Below are positions 24,269-35,800 of a stretch of DNA of 64,000 bases, piece by piece. The translations under genes and the position numbers were made by a program. The notes below the pieces were generated by a model that worked only from the letters and a program-made list of their open reading frames with translations, made no database searches and was not told where the DNA came from. The DNA comes from Bimuria novae-zelandiae CBS 107.79. Lineage: Eukaryota > Ascomycota > Dothideomycetes > Pleosporales > Didymosphaeriaceae. Numbering within the stretch: position 1 is the first letter of the stretch; each line of letters begins with the position of its first letter. Location of the stretch: positions 1,048,075-1,112,074 of the forward strand of contig ML976661.1 of the NCBI GenBank assembly GCA_010015655.1, written 5' to 3'.

Positions 24269-27261
24269 TAGTAATATTTTTAATTACTAATAATAAATAA
24301 GAATATAAACTTATAAATAATTTGACGCGAGCGTACTACCATTAGGAATAAATCTAATTCTAGGTTAAAGTACTACACACTAAAGAGTAAAATGGCTTAG
24401 TAAAGTAATTAGGTAAGAACCTTATTAACTAATTTTAATTTATATATGTTACGTTAAATCTACCTTTTATATTTTAGAAATTTACGTTACTATAGCCTAT
24501 CTACTTAACTACACACTAACGTGATTAATTAGCTAAAAGACTCTTTTTAAAATAGCGTATAGTGAGAATCCTTCTATTACTTACTTAAAGCTCTATAGCT
24601 ACCGAGTATACGCACTTTAAAAGTAGATACTAAAAGGTAGTAAACTAACTCTACGCGCTCTTATTAGATACCTTATTAAATATAATGCTTTAAATATCTA
24701 CTAAATTTAGCTACTAAAGGCAAAGAGCTAAGAATATTAGAAAAAGGTAATTTAAACACGCAATGTGACGTTTAAGGAGGATTTATACTATTACGATAAT
24801 AATAAGTTAGATTTTTTACTACTTACTATAAAACTAGTGGAAATTATTTATACGCTTTATATCTTATCCTTATAAAATATATGAGACTTATTAGAAGCCT
24901 CTTCAAAGGATAAATTTAATCTTATTTTAGGATTTAGCTAGGGCGTATAGAGTCTACCTATAAATAGCTATAAGAAACCTTAAGATTCTTATAGCTAACT
25001 ACTTATTTTACTAACCCTAGCGGGCACAGTCTCTCCTTAACTAAATACTTTACTATATTACTCTAATTAAGCTTTATTAGCTATATATAGTTATAACCTT
25101 ATACTAGATATTTATCCTTCTATTTAAGAATCGAGGAAGCGCAAAAGACATAAATCTATTAATTTAAGTAACTTAAACTCTATATAGAATCGCAAGCTTA
25201 AGAATAATAGTTTATACTAATTATATATCCTTTCTAAAAGATTACGAAGGATATAAAAGTTATCTTATAAAAGTAGTAGTTTTTTTTATTAATAAATACT
25301 AGTTAACCTTTACAGCTACGTCTACTATAGCACTAAAAACGTAATTTTACTATACTAATTTACCTGCTAAGCCTTAACTCTACTAGGACGTAATAAAACT
25401 TTCAGCGCCTTATAAGCAAGGCTTTATTATAGCTATGCAACGTAAAATAAGTAATATCAAACGTAAGAATATTTATAAGAAAATTATATAGAAAGACTTT
25501 AATACTTAAGAGAATAAAGTCCTGCCACTACTTTAGGTATTTAAATATAAACTAAATAGTAAAGGCTACTTAATAAAATACAAGGCTAGGATCTGCGCAT
25601 AAGGTAATCCTTAGACTACGACTAAAGAAACGTACGCCGCCACACTCGCTATCCGCGTATTTTAAGCTTTAATAGCTATTATAGCCTACTTTAATATAGA
25701 GATTTAATAATATAATACTATTAATATCTTTATAAATCCTGATCTTACTTTTTTTTTAATATACTACTACTTGCTAAAAGGTTTTTGTAGCTTAAATTAT
25801 GTATAGAAGCTACACTATGCGCTTTATAGCCTTAAGACCTTACCTTTACTTTAGTATAAAAAGCTTACTAAATCCCTTAAAGAACTTAAGTTATAAGAGA
25901 TTAAGAATATACTACATTTTTAAAAGAATAATAAGCTTCTCGTATTCTTCTACGTTAATAATATTATTATTCTAGCTAAGTCAGCCTATATTACTGCTCT
26001 TAATAACTTTAAATATAAGCTATTATAGTAGTATAAGATTTAGTTATTAAGAAAACTATTAACCTTTTACGGTATCTAAATCTATCGCGACTAATTTATT
26101 AGAGTAATATAGCTATCCTAAATAGTATACCTAGACAAGCTTGCTCTTAAGTACCTATTACTAAAGCTATTTAATTAACCTCTAGCCACTTTGCTTCTCC
26201 TCGAGGAACTACTTTCCTTAGATAATCTAATAAATGACGCTAATATATATTAATACGCCTAGCTAGTTAGATTAATTAACTATATTACTACTACTACTTG
26301 ACCTAATATTGCTTAAACTTATATAAAATTAGTAGAGTTCCTAATTAGCCCGTTATAACACTATATTAACGCTATATACTAAACTCTCGAATATCTATAT
26401 TACATAAAAGATTAATTACTATACTATGACGCCTCTATATCCACTAATACTACATATATTATTAATTAAGAAGAGCTAGACTTCTTTAGTGCTATAGATA
26501 CTTCGTACACTAATTATAAGGTCATGCGAAAGAGCTCACACGACTATATCTTCTTTTTCTTTAGTAGTCCTATTAACTAGAAAGCGACACTCTAACGATA
26601 CATTACTAAATTAACTATAGAAGCTAAGCTAATTGCTGTATCTACTACTAGTACTAAGCAACTCTAGTAGTAAAGACTTTTTAAAAATATTAAATTTAAT
26701 CCGTATAATAAACAGATACTATAATAACTAATAAATAATCTAACTAGTTACTATAGCTACACCACGCCTTAAAATATTACTCTAACACGTTAATATATAT
26801 TATTACTAGCTACGTCAGGAAGCTTAGTTAAATAATATTATTTTAAATTACTTACCAACTATTAGCTAGCTAATGGCCTTACTAAACTATTACCTCGTTA
26901 GAGATATTAAAACTAAATATTACTTTTATATTTCTAAGCATTTCTTATAAATAAATAAGCTTTTATAAAGTATAGTACCCTTCCTAGTTTCTCCTAAGTG
27001 GTTTTTACAGGTTTAACAAGGCTATACACCTTATTTAGATTATACTATATTTTTAGCTATATGCTTTCTTATATTATAGGGATACTATCAACCTCTATAT
27101 AAAACGTAAAGTAGTCGGCACCTTAGTGCTAGCTTTAAGAGATATCTAACTATTAGGGACGTCTATAGTATAAAGTAAGGTCTACTAACACCGCGATAGC
27201 GGACGATCCTCACCTAGCACTGCTCCAACCAAGTGGCTACCAACCACACTCAAACAAGCAG

Positions 27262-27286
27262 CTCTGCCCCTATACAGGGCAGAGGG
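27262..27286. repeat. Perfect 8-bp inverted repeat before the copia LTR
   Basis: CTCTGCCC and GGGCAGAG are separated by 7 bases in a patch that escaped RIP. It could form a hairpin in the retroelement RNA; function unknown. Confidence 0.6.
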
Positions 27287-27336
27287 TGGCCTACGATCAC
27301 ATCAGCTTCTACATACGTTCGAACCTGAGGGGGGTA

Positions 27337-27453
27337 TGTAAGCCCAGGACACCTACGGTCATGTGGTTTACCACTGACTAATCAGTCCTCTCCCACATGT
27401 ATATTAGGCTCGCTCTAGATACACAGAATACACACAGAACGATACTGCTTACA
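27337..27453 (+). mobile_element. 3' LTR of the copia element (117 bp)
   Basis: Begins TGTAAGC and ends GCTTACA (7-bp inverted ends), directly after the purine run GAGGGGGG at 27327-27334, which fits a polypurine tract followed by the LTR. The sequence is essentially free of RIP changes, unlike the internal region. Because no 5' LTR was found, a target duplication could not be checked. Confidence 0.72.
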
Positions 27454-28187
27454 CTAACTATTGGGGCAATGCGCTCAGTAAGAGATGCATTTCAGTAAAT
27501 CATTCATTGTCTCAGCCGCATCACAGATCAATCATCATTTTGTGAGAAGACGAACGGTTTTGGACCACCTCCTAGAATAGGCTTAGCCGCGCCCACCTAC
27601 AGTTCCCCGCACCACATGCAGACCGATTCTCATCACAAATCTATGCATTTTCATCTATTTCATCTATTTCTAGCATAGCCATCACCTTGTTAGGGACGGA
27701 GCTTTTACGCGCTTGCTCACGCGTGCTATGTAGCACGCAACCCCTCAGTCGCCGTGCCACCTCATGTGGATACCCCTCTGCTTGGCTATCACGACGCTCA
27801 ATTTTCAATACATCGAGTCACCCGCGTGTATCACCCGACTGGTAAGTTTCCAACATGAATCGGGTCACTTGTGCTCGAACCAATTGAGGGGGATTAGATG
27901 GCTTGTGACTAGCTGCCCCGGGCAATTGATGCCTTAGCGGATGCAACTGTATGCAGCCCTGCATCATGTACATACTTTCTTGCACGACAACATAAAATAA
28001 TAGGGTTCCGTGAGGTGGCTGGGGGAGGGCTTTTGTTTGTTTTGGCCCATTTTGTCTCGTGAGTTGCGGCCTGGCGGTCACAAGTGTCCATTGGTCGTAA
28101 CCGACCGCGCGCCCTTGTTCAGCCAACAACACGTCAGCGTTCATGAGTGATAACTTTCTAAGGCTTTAGATACGACTCTTAAAAGGT
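27454..28187. other. Upstream region of the GH92 gene
   Basis: Balanced sequence without a convincing gene. It presumably holds the promoter of the GH92 gene. No TATA element stands out. Confidence 0.5.
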
Positions 28188-30794
28188 ATGAGCTGGTTCC
28201 AGGTCGGTATACTTGCTGCAGCGGTGCAGCTTGCTGTTGGGCAGACAAACTATTCGCAGTACGTTAACCCGTTCATCGGATCCGAAGGACCCATCCCGGG
28301 CTATGCCTACGGAGGCGGCGATATCTTCGTTGGGGGTGCTGTGCCATACGGAGTCGTGAAACTAGGTATCGACACCTGGGAAGACAGAATCGATATCGCT
28401 ACGCTGAACGGAGGCTACACACCCCAAGGTGTTGTTACTGGCGTTTCCATGATGCACGAGTCGGGTACTGGAGGCTGTCCAAAGTATGGCGTCATCTCCC
28501 AAATGCCAATCGCAAACATGGCTTCCTCGGTCAATGTTTTGAATGACACGACCTACTGACAAAAAAGAATCGGTACGGACCAGGCGATGGTGGGTTACTT
28601 CCATACTGAACTCGAAAACGGCGTCGCCATCTCATTAGCTGGTTCAAGACATGCCGGCATATTGCAATATGACTTTCCTACTGGTGCAGAAAAGAATGTG
28701 CTCGTCGACGTCTCCCATTTCCTTCCAGACCCTCCGGGTGGGTTCTGTACGCAGTACTATCTGGACGGCTCAATCTCGGTTTCGGAAGACGGTAAAAGCT
28801 ACACAGGCTATGGCACCTATGGCGGTAGTTTCAACCTAGGCGCACCATACACTGTCTTTTTCTGTGCGGAATTCGACACTGCGCCAGATGAGGCCAGCAC
28901 GTTTACGGGATTGAATACGACGAGGATCGTGAATGGACCTGCTCCGCAACCGACATTTGGTGGCAAAAGCGCAGAGGCAGGATCTGAAGGCTACAGGGTG
29001 GGTGCTCTATTCGGTTGGAGTAGCCCAAACGTGTCCACTAAGACATCTACGATGTCGTCCAAAGTTGGCATATCGTTCGTCTCCGAAGAAAAAGCCTGCA
29101 TGTTCAAGGATACAGAGATAACGACATGGAACATATCAGATGCAGTCGAAGCTGCCCAGGACGAGTGGAACGAGGACATCTTTAGCACCATACGAGTAGA
29201 CACGGGCCCAGAGGCGAATCAGACCCTGCTTACGCTCTTGTACTCTTCGCTCTATTTCATGCACCTCATGCCTTCGGACCGAACTGGCGAAAATCCTCTG
29301 TGGAATTCTACTGAGCCATCATGGGACGACTTCTATTGCATTTGTAGGTTCCGTCTTGGAAGAGCCCTTCAATGGAACAATGCTAACGCGAAACAGGGGA
29401 TACTTTTCGTAACACCTTCAGTCTAAGTCATCTGATTCAACCAAAGGCATATGAGAGCCAAATACGCGGTTTGATCGATATCTGGCGTCACCAAGGATAC
29501 ATGCCCGACGGACGCTCTGGGAACGATAACGGTCTCACCCAAGGCGGAAGCAATGCCGACAACGTTCTCGCCGATGCCTATGTGAAAGGACTTCGAGGAG
29601 ACATCAATTGGAAAGATGGATACGCCGCCATGGTCAAAGACGCGGAGGTCTCGACCAACGGAAGCAACAAGGAAGGCCGCGGAGCCCTAGGCGACTGGCT
29701 GACCTACGGGTATCTGACGCTGGATAGCGAGCGATCCATATCGCGCACCGTAGAATATTCCGCCAACGACTTTGCGCTGAGCCAAGTGGCCCGAGGAGAG
29801 AGTTCTGTGGATCTTGAAAAGTACCTCAAGCGCTCTGCGGGTTGGCAGCTCCTCTGGGGTGAGTTTTACAGTTGTCGTTATATTCCACCTTGAAAAGATA
29901 GCGCGACTAACAGACACAAATCGCAAAGATCCTACTGTTCCGAGTGTAAACACGACTCCCGTTTTTACCGGATTCTTGACCCCGAAGTATTCGAATGGTA
30001 CCTTCGACTCGATCGACTACAACCCTGCTACGTGCGATATATGCTCATGGCCTTCGATCACTTACGAAGGCACGCCTTTTGAATACTCGTTCGTCATCCC
30101 TCACGACGTCAAGTCAGTTGTTCAATTCATGGGCGGTAATGATAGCTTTGAGTCACGGCTCGATTATATCTTTCTACCCAACACTAGTCAGACTGACCTA
30201 GGCGCTAATGGCCTTGGTATAACATCAATAATGAATATCGGGAACGAGCCTGACTTCGCCACCCCGTACCTTTATAATTACATCAACAAGCAGTGGAAAA
30301 GTGTCAACCAGTCGAGAGCACTTGGAAATCGATAGTAAGCAGTTCAACATCCAAATTTCGACGGTCGCAAGGCTGACATGATCAGCTTCAAGAATGCGCC
30401 ATTTGGCGTACCAGGCAATTCTGACTCCGGTGCTCTCAATTCTTGGCTCATCTGGCAAATGCTCGGCATGTACCCTATCGTCACGCAACCCGTCTATTTG
30501 CTCAGCTCGCCTTGGTTCTCCGATATCAACATGACTGTTAATGGGGATAGGACGTTGCGCATTACCGCTGATGGCCTCGGCAAGGACAGCTATTTCGTGC
30601 AGAGCGTGAAGATTAACGGAGAGACGTGGGAACAAAATTGGTTCGAGCATGATACCCCGGGACAGCGACTCATGGTTGATGGTGGGACCATTGAGTTCGT
30701 GCTTGGGAACAAACCAGTGGTATGGGAAAAAGGGGAAGTGCCGCCCAGTCCCGGGCATGTGGTGCTCAACGCGACCGGTGGGTACGCAGTCTAG
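28188..30794 (+). pseudogene. GH92 alpha-1,2-mannosidase gene, broken by one in-frame TGA
   Basis: Exons 28188-29343, 29397-29858, 29929-30334 and 30386-30794 join in frame into 811 codons, the usual GH92 length. Introns of 53, 70 and 51 nt have GTAGGT/GTGAGT/GTAAGC donors and CTAAC or CTGAC branch sites. The product starts with a signal peptide (MSWFQVGILAAAVQLAVG), so it would be secreted and trim alpha-linked mannose from glycans. GH92 hallmarks include YVNPFIG near the N-terminus, GGSNADNVLADAYVKG, and the C-terminal PGNSDSGALNSWLIWQMLG. Codon 124 (28557-28559) is TGA where the family has Trp (TTYWQKR context); the frame is unchanged on both sides. A single G-to-A change explains it. The gene is therefore probably dead, unless the UGA-C context is read through. 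Everything else looks intact, so the loss is recent. Confidence 0.85.
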
Positions 30795-31336
30795 CTAGCG
30801 CAGATTGTGCGATAGAACCAAGGTTGAGCATAGCGTGGCAATCTAAAACGTAAGAAAGCGCATTGTGCGTAAATTTTCATATTACGTGGTGGGTGAAGGC
30901 CTGGTCTAAAAAGTGGGTTATGTAACCTTGGTTGTGCGTTGTAGAGCCGCCACAGTTTATATATCTTGCTGCCTCCCAAAATCCTTAAAGTAAGAGAAGC
31001 TCTCCGCACTGCAACTTCCGTCCACACCTAAGCAAATAAGAGACACTCACAACACTGCAACTTCCGTCCACGCCTCAGCACTACTACGACAGCTTGCAAA
31101 CGACGAAACTTCGCACTACAACACCCAAGACATCCGAGACAATCAACGCTGCCACGAACTCCTCTTGCACCAAGGTTTAGCACCATGGCTACCTGAATAG
31201 AAGCCCTCCTCGTTTTCACCCTCGTGGCAGTACTTTTTCCTACGTTTCATCTCACCTACGTCTTGGTCCCTGTTCGAGCATACTGCACCTTCCCAGGACG
31301 TACGTGGAATTTGTCCAGAACCCACAAGAATCGAGT
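30795..31336. other. Intergenic/leader region with a direct repeat and a broken alternative start
   Basis: Holds a 28-bp imperfect direct repeat (31007-31034 and 31053-31080, core ACTGCAACTTCCGTCCAC). Also holds an ATG at 31185 in the ideal context CACCATGG whose frame stops at once (TGA 31194), yet continues as a hydrophobic stretch. Confidence 0.5.
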
Positions 31337-31924
31337 ATGTCATACCTATGGTATCTGTGTCTTCAGTTCTGGGCACTTATCTTTCTGCCTGTCCCTATAG
31401 CGGGTTTAGTCGATTGGGGTTGGGTTTCCGTACCTGTGCTATGGATTCCCATCGGAATGATCTTGCTGGATGCCGTGCTCACCGTGTATCTTCTCGCGAG
31501 AGGGTTCCAAAAGCAGGCAGACGAAACGAAGACCGCGCAAAACAAATCGAACGCCACGACCGAAAGCACTTCCAGACCGATGCACCGCAGTCGCGATCGA
31601 ACTATAGTTAGAGCAGCATTGGAAAGGTCTATTCTAAAGTGTCTCCGCGCCCTCGAGGCTGCACAATCATCGCACGAGTCCACCACAGCGGACGCAGACG
31701 ACACATGGGATTCGGGTGCCGAACATACATGGGATTTATACATCGATGCACAAGAGGATACATGGAATGCACAGGCCCAGGATACCTGGGATTCGGACGC
31801 CGACGTTATATGGAATTCGGCTGATTCAGATGCTGACACATGCGTAAACGACGACGCAGAATCGGAGGCACATTCAGACTGGGAGTATGTGGAGGAAGTA
31901 CAGACAGTTTCTATTGTTGATTAG
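31337..31924 (+). CDS. Small membrane protein with acidic Trp repeats, function unknown
   Basis: 195 residues from ATG 31337. Residues 4-24 and 33-54 are hydrophobic and likely membrane-spanning. Residues 60-118 are polar and basic. Residues 119-169 hold five spaced Trp in an acidic repeat of the form D-T-W-D/N (Trp 124, 132, 143, 151, 159), followed by an acidic tail. The nucleotide repeat is imperfect, so the repeat is old. I recognise no family. The start is uncertain: GTG-initiated extension to 31304 is possible, and another frame from ATG 31185 encodes a hydrophobic stretch but is closed by TGA. Confidence 0.55.
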   Translation: MSYLWYLCLQFWALIFLPVPIAGLVDWGWVSVPVLWIPIGMILLDAVLTVYLLARGFQKQADETKTAQNKSNATTESTSRPMHRSRDRTIVRAALERSILKCLRALEAAQSSHESTTADADDTWDSGAEHTWDLYIDAQEDTWNAQAQDTWDSDADVIWNSADSDADTCVNDDAESEAHSDWEYVEEVQTVSIVD

Positions 31925-32547
31925 AAAAAGCTTGTGTCGGTTCACAGGTAGCAAGGAATAAACAAGTAACTCTCTGTCTTTGGTATCTGGTGTCTGTCTT
32001 GTCTTGTGTGTGTGCTATGATAGTTCTATATACCTTCCTTCCAGTTCTTGTGGATGTGATAGAGTACCAGGTGGTGTGGAGGCGAAGGGGTTTCGGTACA
32101 GTATCAGGTTAACTAGAAGTGAGGGGGTACAGGGGTATGATAGGGTTACACAGTTCCCTTAGTGCGGAAGGCGAGGCTGTGCAGACAGCTTGGATTAAAA
32201 TGCGGATCATCTGGGTTGGTCTGTCAGGAACAACAGGGTGCTCATGGTCTTTTCAATAATAAGAACCACGCTTGGATTTCCTCCCAGGAGTGTTGACGTA
32301 GTGAGAGAACTCAGTTGTGTGTATACGTAATGAACATAGCTGAGTGTTCTCATGACTCATGTATCTCTTTTTCCACTTGGGAGACTGCGATCCTGTACTA
32401 TCGAAGGGAAGAATGTACTTCGTGGGGCTGCCAGATTTAGTAACGTAATATTGGGCTCAGATTTTCCCGAGTCCTTCTCATGTATTTCTTGTTTGGTATT
32501 GCTGTAGCTAGCAAATATGTTCTACACTTATTCCTGACAGCGCGCCT
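31925..32547. other. Intergenic between convergent genes
   Basis: No gene seen. It lies between the 3' ends of the plus-strand membrane protein and the minus-strand GH127 pseudogene, so it should hold their terminators. Confidence 0.5.
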
Positions 32548-34047
32548 CTACGCCGGCAACGCGCCGCTTACTGCCCAATACACCGCATAATTGAACCCCT
32601 GCGCTTCGTAAAATGGCCCTATATTCACCGCTTTCCCGTCTGCGGTGCCCGCGAAGGTAAGACCAGAAGTACCGTTTCTCTTCACCGATCCCAGATCAAG
32701 TTTCGGGTTGGCAGTGAGCGTGCTGCTTCCATAGTTCCCACAGAGTACGCTTGGACCGAAAACCAGAGCCGCGACGGACTTGTTGTCGTTAGCGGGTATG
32801 ACGCGTAACTTCATCGGGAGCTTAATGGTCACGACGTCGCCTGTGGCCCATGTGCGTGGCAGCGTAGCGTAGGAGCCGGGCGTTGCCGTGATAGACTGTG
32901 TCGCGCCGTTGACGGCAATGGTAGCATTAGAAGTCCAGGACGGAATGCGGATCTTCATGGCCCATTCACCTGTGCCGGTAACCGCCAACTTTGTCGTATC
33001 GCTCGCAGGGAAAGTAGTAGACTGTACAACCGTGACGTTCCTGGGTTTCCAGTTGAGCTTCGACGGCGTGAAGAGGTTGACATAGAGTGAAGAATCGTCG
33101 TAGAAGTAGATCGAATCTTGCATCTTCGTGTTCGTCTCGATTCCAGTGCCCTGGCAGCACCAGTGCGAATCGTAGTCAGTGCTCCAGGTGCCGCCACCCC
33201 ATGCTGGTCCAAGTCCACGGCGTCCACCAGGGTTGAGAGAAGTAAAGTATGTGATGTGACCATGGTCAGTAGATGGGTCCTGTTGGCCAAGCATGTGGTT
33301 GATGAGCGCACGCTCGTAGAAATCGAAGTAGGAGGTATCAGTCGGGTTCATGGTGAACAGCTCACGCGTAAGTTTGAGCATGTTGTACGTGTTGCAGCCT
33401 TCCGCAGTGTCCTCCTTCAACCATGCAGTGATCTCATTTGGGGCATGGAAATGCTCTGCTTGGCTGTTGCCTCCAATTGTGTAGGAGTGCGCGTTGATCG
33501 TGAACTGCCAGCCGTTTCGTGCGATATCGGCGTATCTGGAAGTACCGGTTGCCTTGTATTCACGTGCCGCACCAATCCACTTCGGTACCTGTGTGTTCGC
33601 ATGTAACCCGTCAAGCTTGTCCTGGCTGGAAGCGAGCGGATCGAATACGGCGGCATGATCGAATCGTTGCGCTGCGGTGAGCCATTTCTTATCGCCGGTC
33701 TGGTGGTAGATGTCTGCGAGAACTTCGTTCATGCCCCCAAACTCAGTTTGCATGATCTTTTGCATCTGATCGTAGCTCATTTTGCCGGTGCGCTTGTCCA
33801 CCCAACCCGCCAAAGCAAGCAATACCGTCTTGGAGTTGGCGTCTCCAACCTAACGGTAGACGTCTAGCAGCCCAGCTAGCGTTTTGTGAACGGCGTAGTA
33901 AGGGACGTTGCCGTTGCTAAGCGTGCCGTTCTCCAGCTTTACGAACTCGGATTCTGGGAATCCAGACAGATATCCGGCGCTGAACCCGGCGGCAGCGTTA
34001 TTCTTTTGGCATTTGAGTAGCTCTCCTACGAAGTATGTAGCTCGATC
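32548..34047 (-). pseudogene. GH127-type beta-L-arabinofuranosidase, 5'-truncated and with a stop
   Basis: Homology to GH127 (DUF1680) begins abruptly near 34047 (ATYFVGELLKCQKNNAAAGF) and runs to TAG 32548 in one frame. An in-frame TAG sits at 33850-33852 (LLDVYR-stop-VGDANS). The metal and nucleophile signatures of the family are kept: E-G-C in AEGCNTYNMLKL and the double Cys in DSHWCCQGTGIE. The enzyme would release arabinofuranose from arabinan side chains. The N-terminal part of the catalytic barrel and any signal peptide are missing, because the DNA upstream belongs to the RBR gene on the same strand. The truncation looks like a rearrangement, not RIP. Confidence 0.82.
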
Positions 34048-34826
34048 TCGGCAGATCTTCGTCGTCGTCACCGTGTTGGTGGATCTGGCGAGTTCTACCT
34101 TCGCGATTCAGGCCTGTGTCTCGATGATAACCGTCTTGATTGTAACCCTCGGCGTCGTAGATGGCAGGGCCATAATGAGGGCAGCCGTGTACGCCGGTCC
34201 ACCCCTTGCCGCACACATAGCAGAAAGAATTTCCGCATTCACAAGTAATGTGGTTGCAGGCTTCTGCAAGCTCCACGGTCCTGCCACAGACGAAACATTC
34301 CTTGTAGCCCTTCTCATCAACGGTCTCCTTGAACTTCTTCTCATTCTCTGCGACTTGACACACGTGTTCCTGAATACCCTCGGCAAGGAGCGACTTACAC
34401 GTGTAGCACGTGGCTTGGAAGCAATCGTTGCCATCACAAACAGCGTAGGCGATCTCCGTGTCTGCGTCCTTGATGTGCTCGCTCGGATGCAAGAATTTGC
34501 CGCACTCTACATTACCGCAATACATGCGATACCTGTGAATATTAATCAAGACCAACTAAAGTGCCGCACGCTACTTACTTGGGCAAGATGGTGTACTCGC
34601 CCTGCTCCTTCGAAAGGTATGCTAGCTGGATATCTTCGGAGACATGCTCGGCAAATCGGTCGAGGAAAATGGGCTGGTCGCAACAGCTTGGCGGGTACAG
34701 GCTCTCGTTTGAGGTAGCGTTCACAAAGTAGTCCGGGATACAATCATGGCAGACCCAGTGGTTGAAGCATGGCAGCTCCAGCAGCGGCTTATCCGCCTCC
34801 CCACAGAGCACGCACTCGCGCGACAT
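33998..34826 (-). CDS. RBR (RING-IBR-RING) E3 ubiquitin ligase, C-terminus altered
   Basis: Two exons (34579-34826 and 33998-34532; 46-nt intron with GTAAGT donor and CACAG acceptor) give 260 residues. RING1: Cys5, Cys8, Cys20, His23, Cys26, Cys29 and CC48-49. IBR region: about Cys88 to Cys141. RING2: ECFVCGRTVELAEACNHITC and CGNSFCYVCG; Cys175 before Asn-His is the expected catalytic Cys that carries ubiquitin in RBR enzymes. The short, compact layout is typical of the many fungal RBR proteins. The last 18-20 residues (LPRSSYILRRRATQMPKE) are encoded by DNA that in another frame is the start of the GH127 pseudogene, so the native C-terminus was probably lost and replaced. The catalytic parts are upstream of this point, so activity may persist. 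Confidence 0.85.
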
Positions 34827-35800
34827 GACGTTCTATCGATTTATGGAAGAAATCGCCGTGATCGGAAGGGGTCTCGAACTTTGGTCGAGCAGGGTATACG
34901 ACTGGGGTGATCGTTAGCGGCTGATACAGTTTTGAGGTTTTCGCGGCGGCGGTCAGTGTTAGGGTGAGCCCCGGCACTGTAGAGCGGTGGTGTTATGTAT
35001 ATCAGGTAGGGTGTGAGGCCTGTGGTTGCACGGACCAACGCCGAATCTTGAGGGCGAATATACTAAGGCACGAACGTGCCTACTGTGACAAACGGCTGAT
35101 CAACCTAGAGGTTGATTGGAAAAACCAAAGGGTTTACTGATGGCTTAAATTCGGTGTATCGAGCGCCGCTGCGGGCAAGTTCACGTGGGGCTATCCCTGA
35201 GACTCCTATCCACGGCGTTGGGCGGTACTGGCTCCAGAGTTGCGACAAATTGTAGAAGAGACATATACAACCTAAAAAGAGGGGGCGAATAGAGGAATAT
35301 ATGAAAGTAGCGAGGAAGGGTGGTCCGTACCGCATAGAGTACGTCCGTGCTAATTCCCGCCTGGTAGGCAACAACTGGTGGCTGAGCTAAACGCACAAGT
35401 CTCAGCTGCAACATCTCTCCGCTAGCATACCGCCTTGCATGCCTCATGGAGCAGGCCTGACGTGCTTTTTCGACCCACCTCCCACCCGCCCTCCATCGTT
35501 CCCGGAGTCTCAAAATTCGCTGCTGGCTTGCGGCCTGTGGAGCGAAGGGCAAAGCCAAGCCAGCGTAATTCCGATATTCCAGAAGGAAGCAATGTACCGC
35601 AACAAACACTCGTTTTATTTCCGAAAATATTTAGCGAGATTCGAGAATGTATCGTGGGAGCTGAGGATGGGCTTGTATGTTGAGGTTGGCTAAAAGCACC
35701 AAAACTAGCGCCTTCGATGACGTCATACCCTGCCTCTGCAGTCAGTGCAACATGTCAGTCAATGCAATACCCTAACAAGATCGCTTGGCCAGTAACATAA
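34827..35800. other. Upstream of the RBR gene, no other gene seen
   Basis: Balanced sequence. Open frames of 60-140 codons overlap in several frames without a recognisable product. It presumably holds the RBR promoter. Confidence 0.5.

Larger units (their letters stand above)
20651..27336 (+). mobile_element. Ty1/copia retrotransposon internal region, RIP-mutated, with nested pogo element
   Basis: The plus strand carries decayed copia pol. An integrase-like part flanks the nested element, with VLHTKE-NGLVK recalling the copia PYTPQQNG region near 24360-24410. Reverse transcriptase of the RVT_2 type lies at about 25500-26100 (VFKYKLNSKGYLIKYKARICA, then TKETYAATLAIRVF and AYFNIEI). The copia RNase H lies at about 26400-26700 (YYDASI, then HDYIFFFFSSPIN and IEAKLIAVSTTSTKQL). 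Stops are everywhere. The 3' end is defined by a polypurine run and LTR at 27337. I could not find the 5' LTR, so the left limit is approximate. Confidence 0.8.

Noticed and set aside
27309..27333. B-box-like sequence (GGTTCGAAC on the minus strand), possible tRNA
   Set aside because: No A box or acceptor stem around it; it lies just before the copia polypurine tract.
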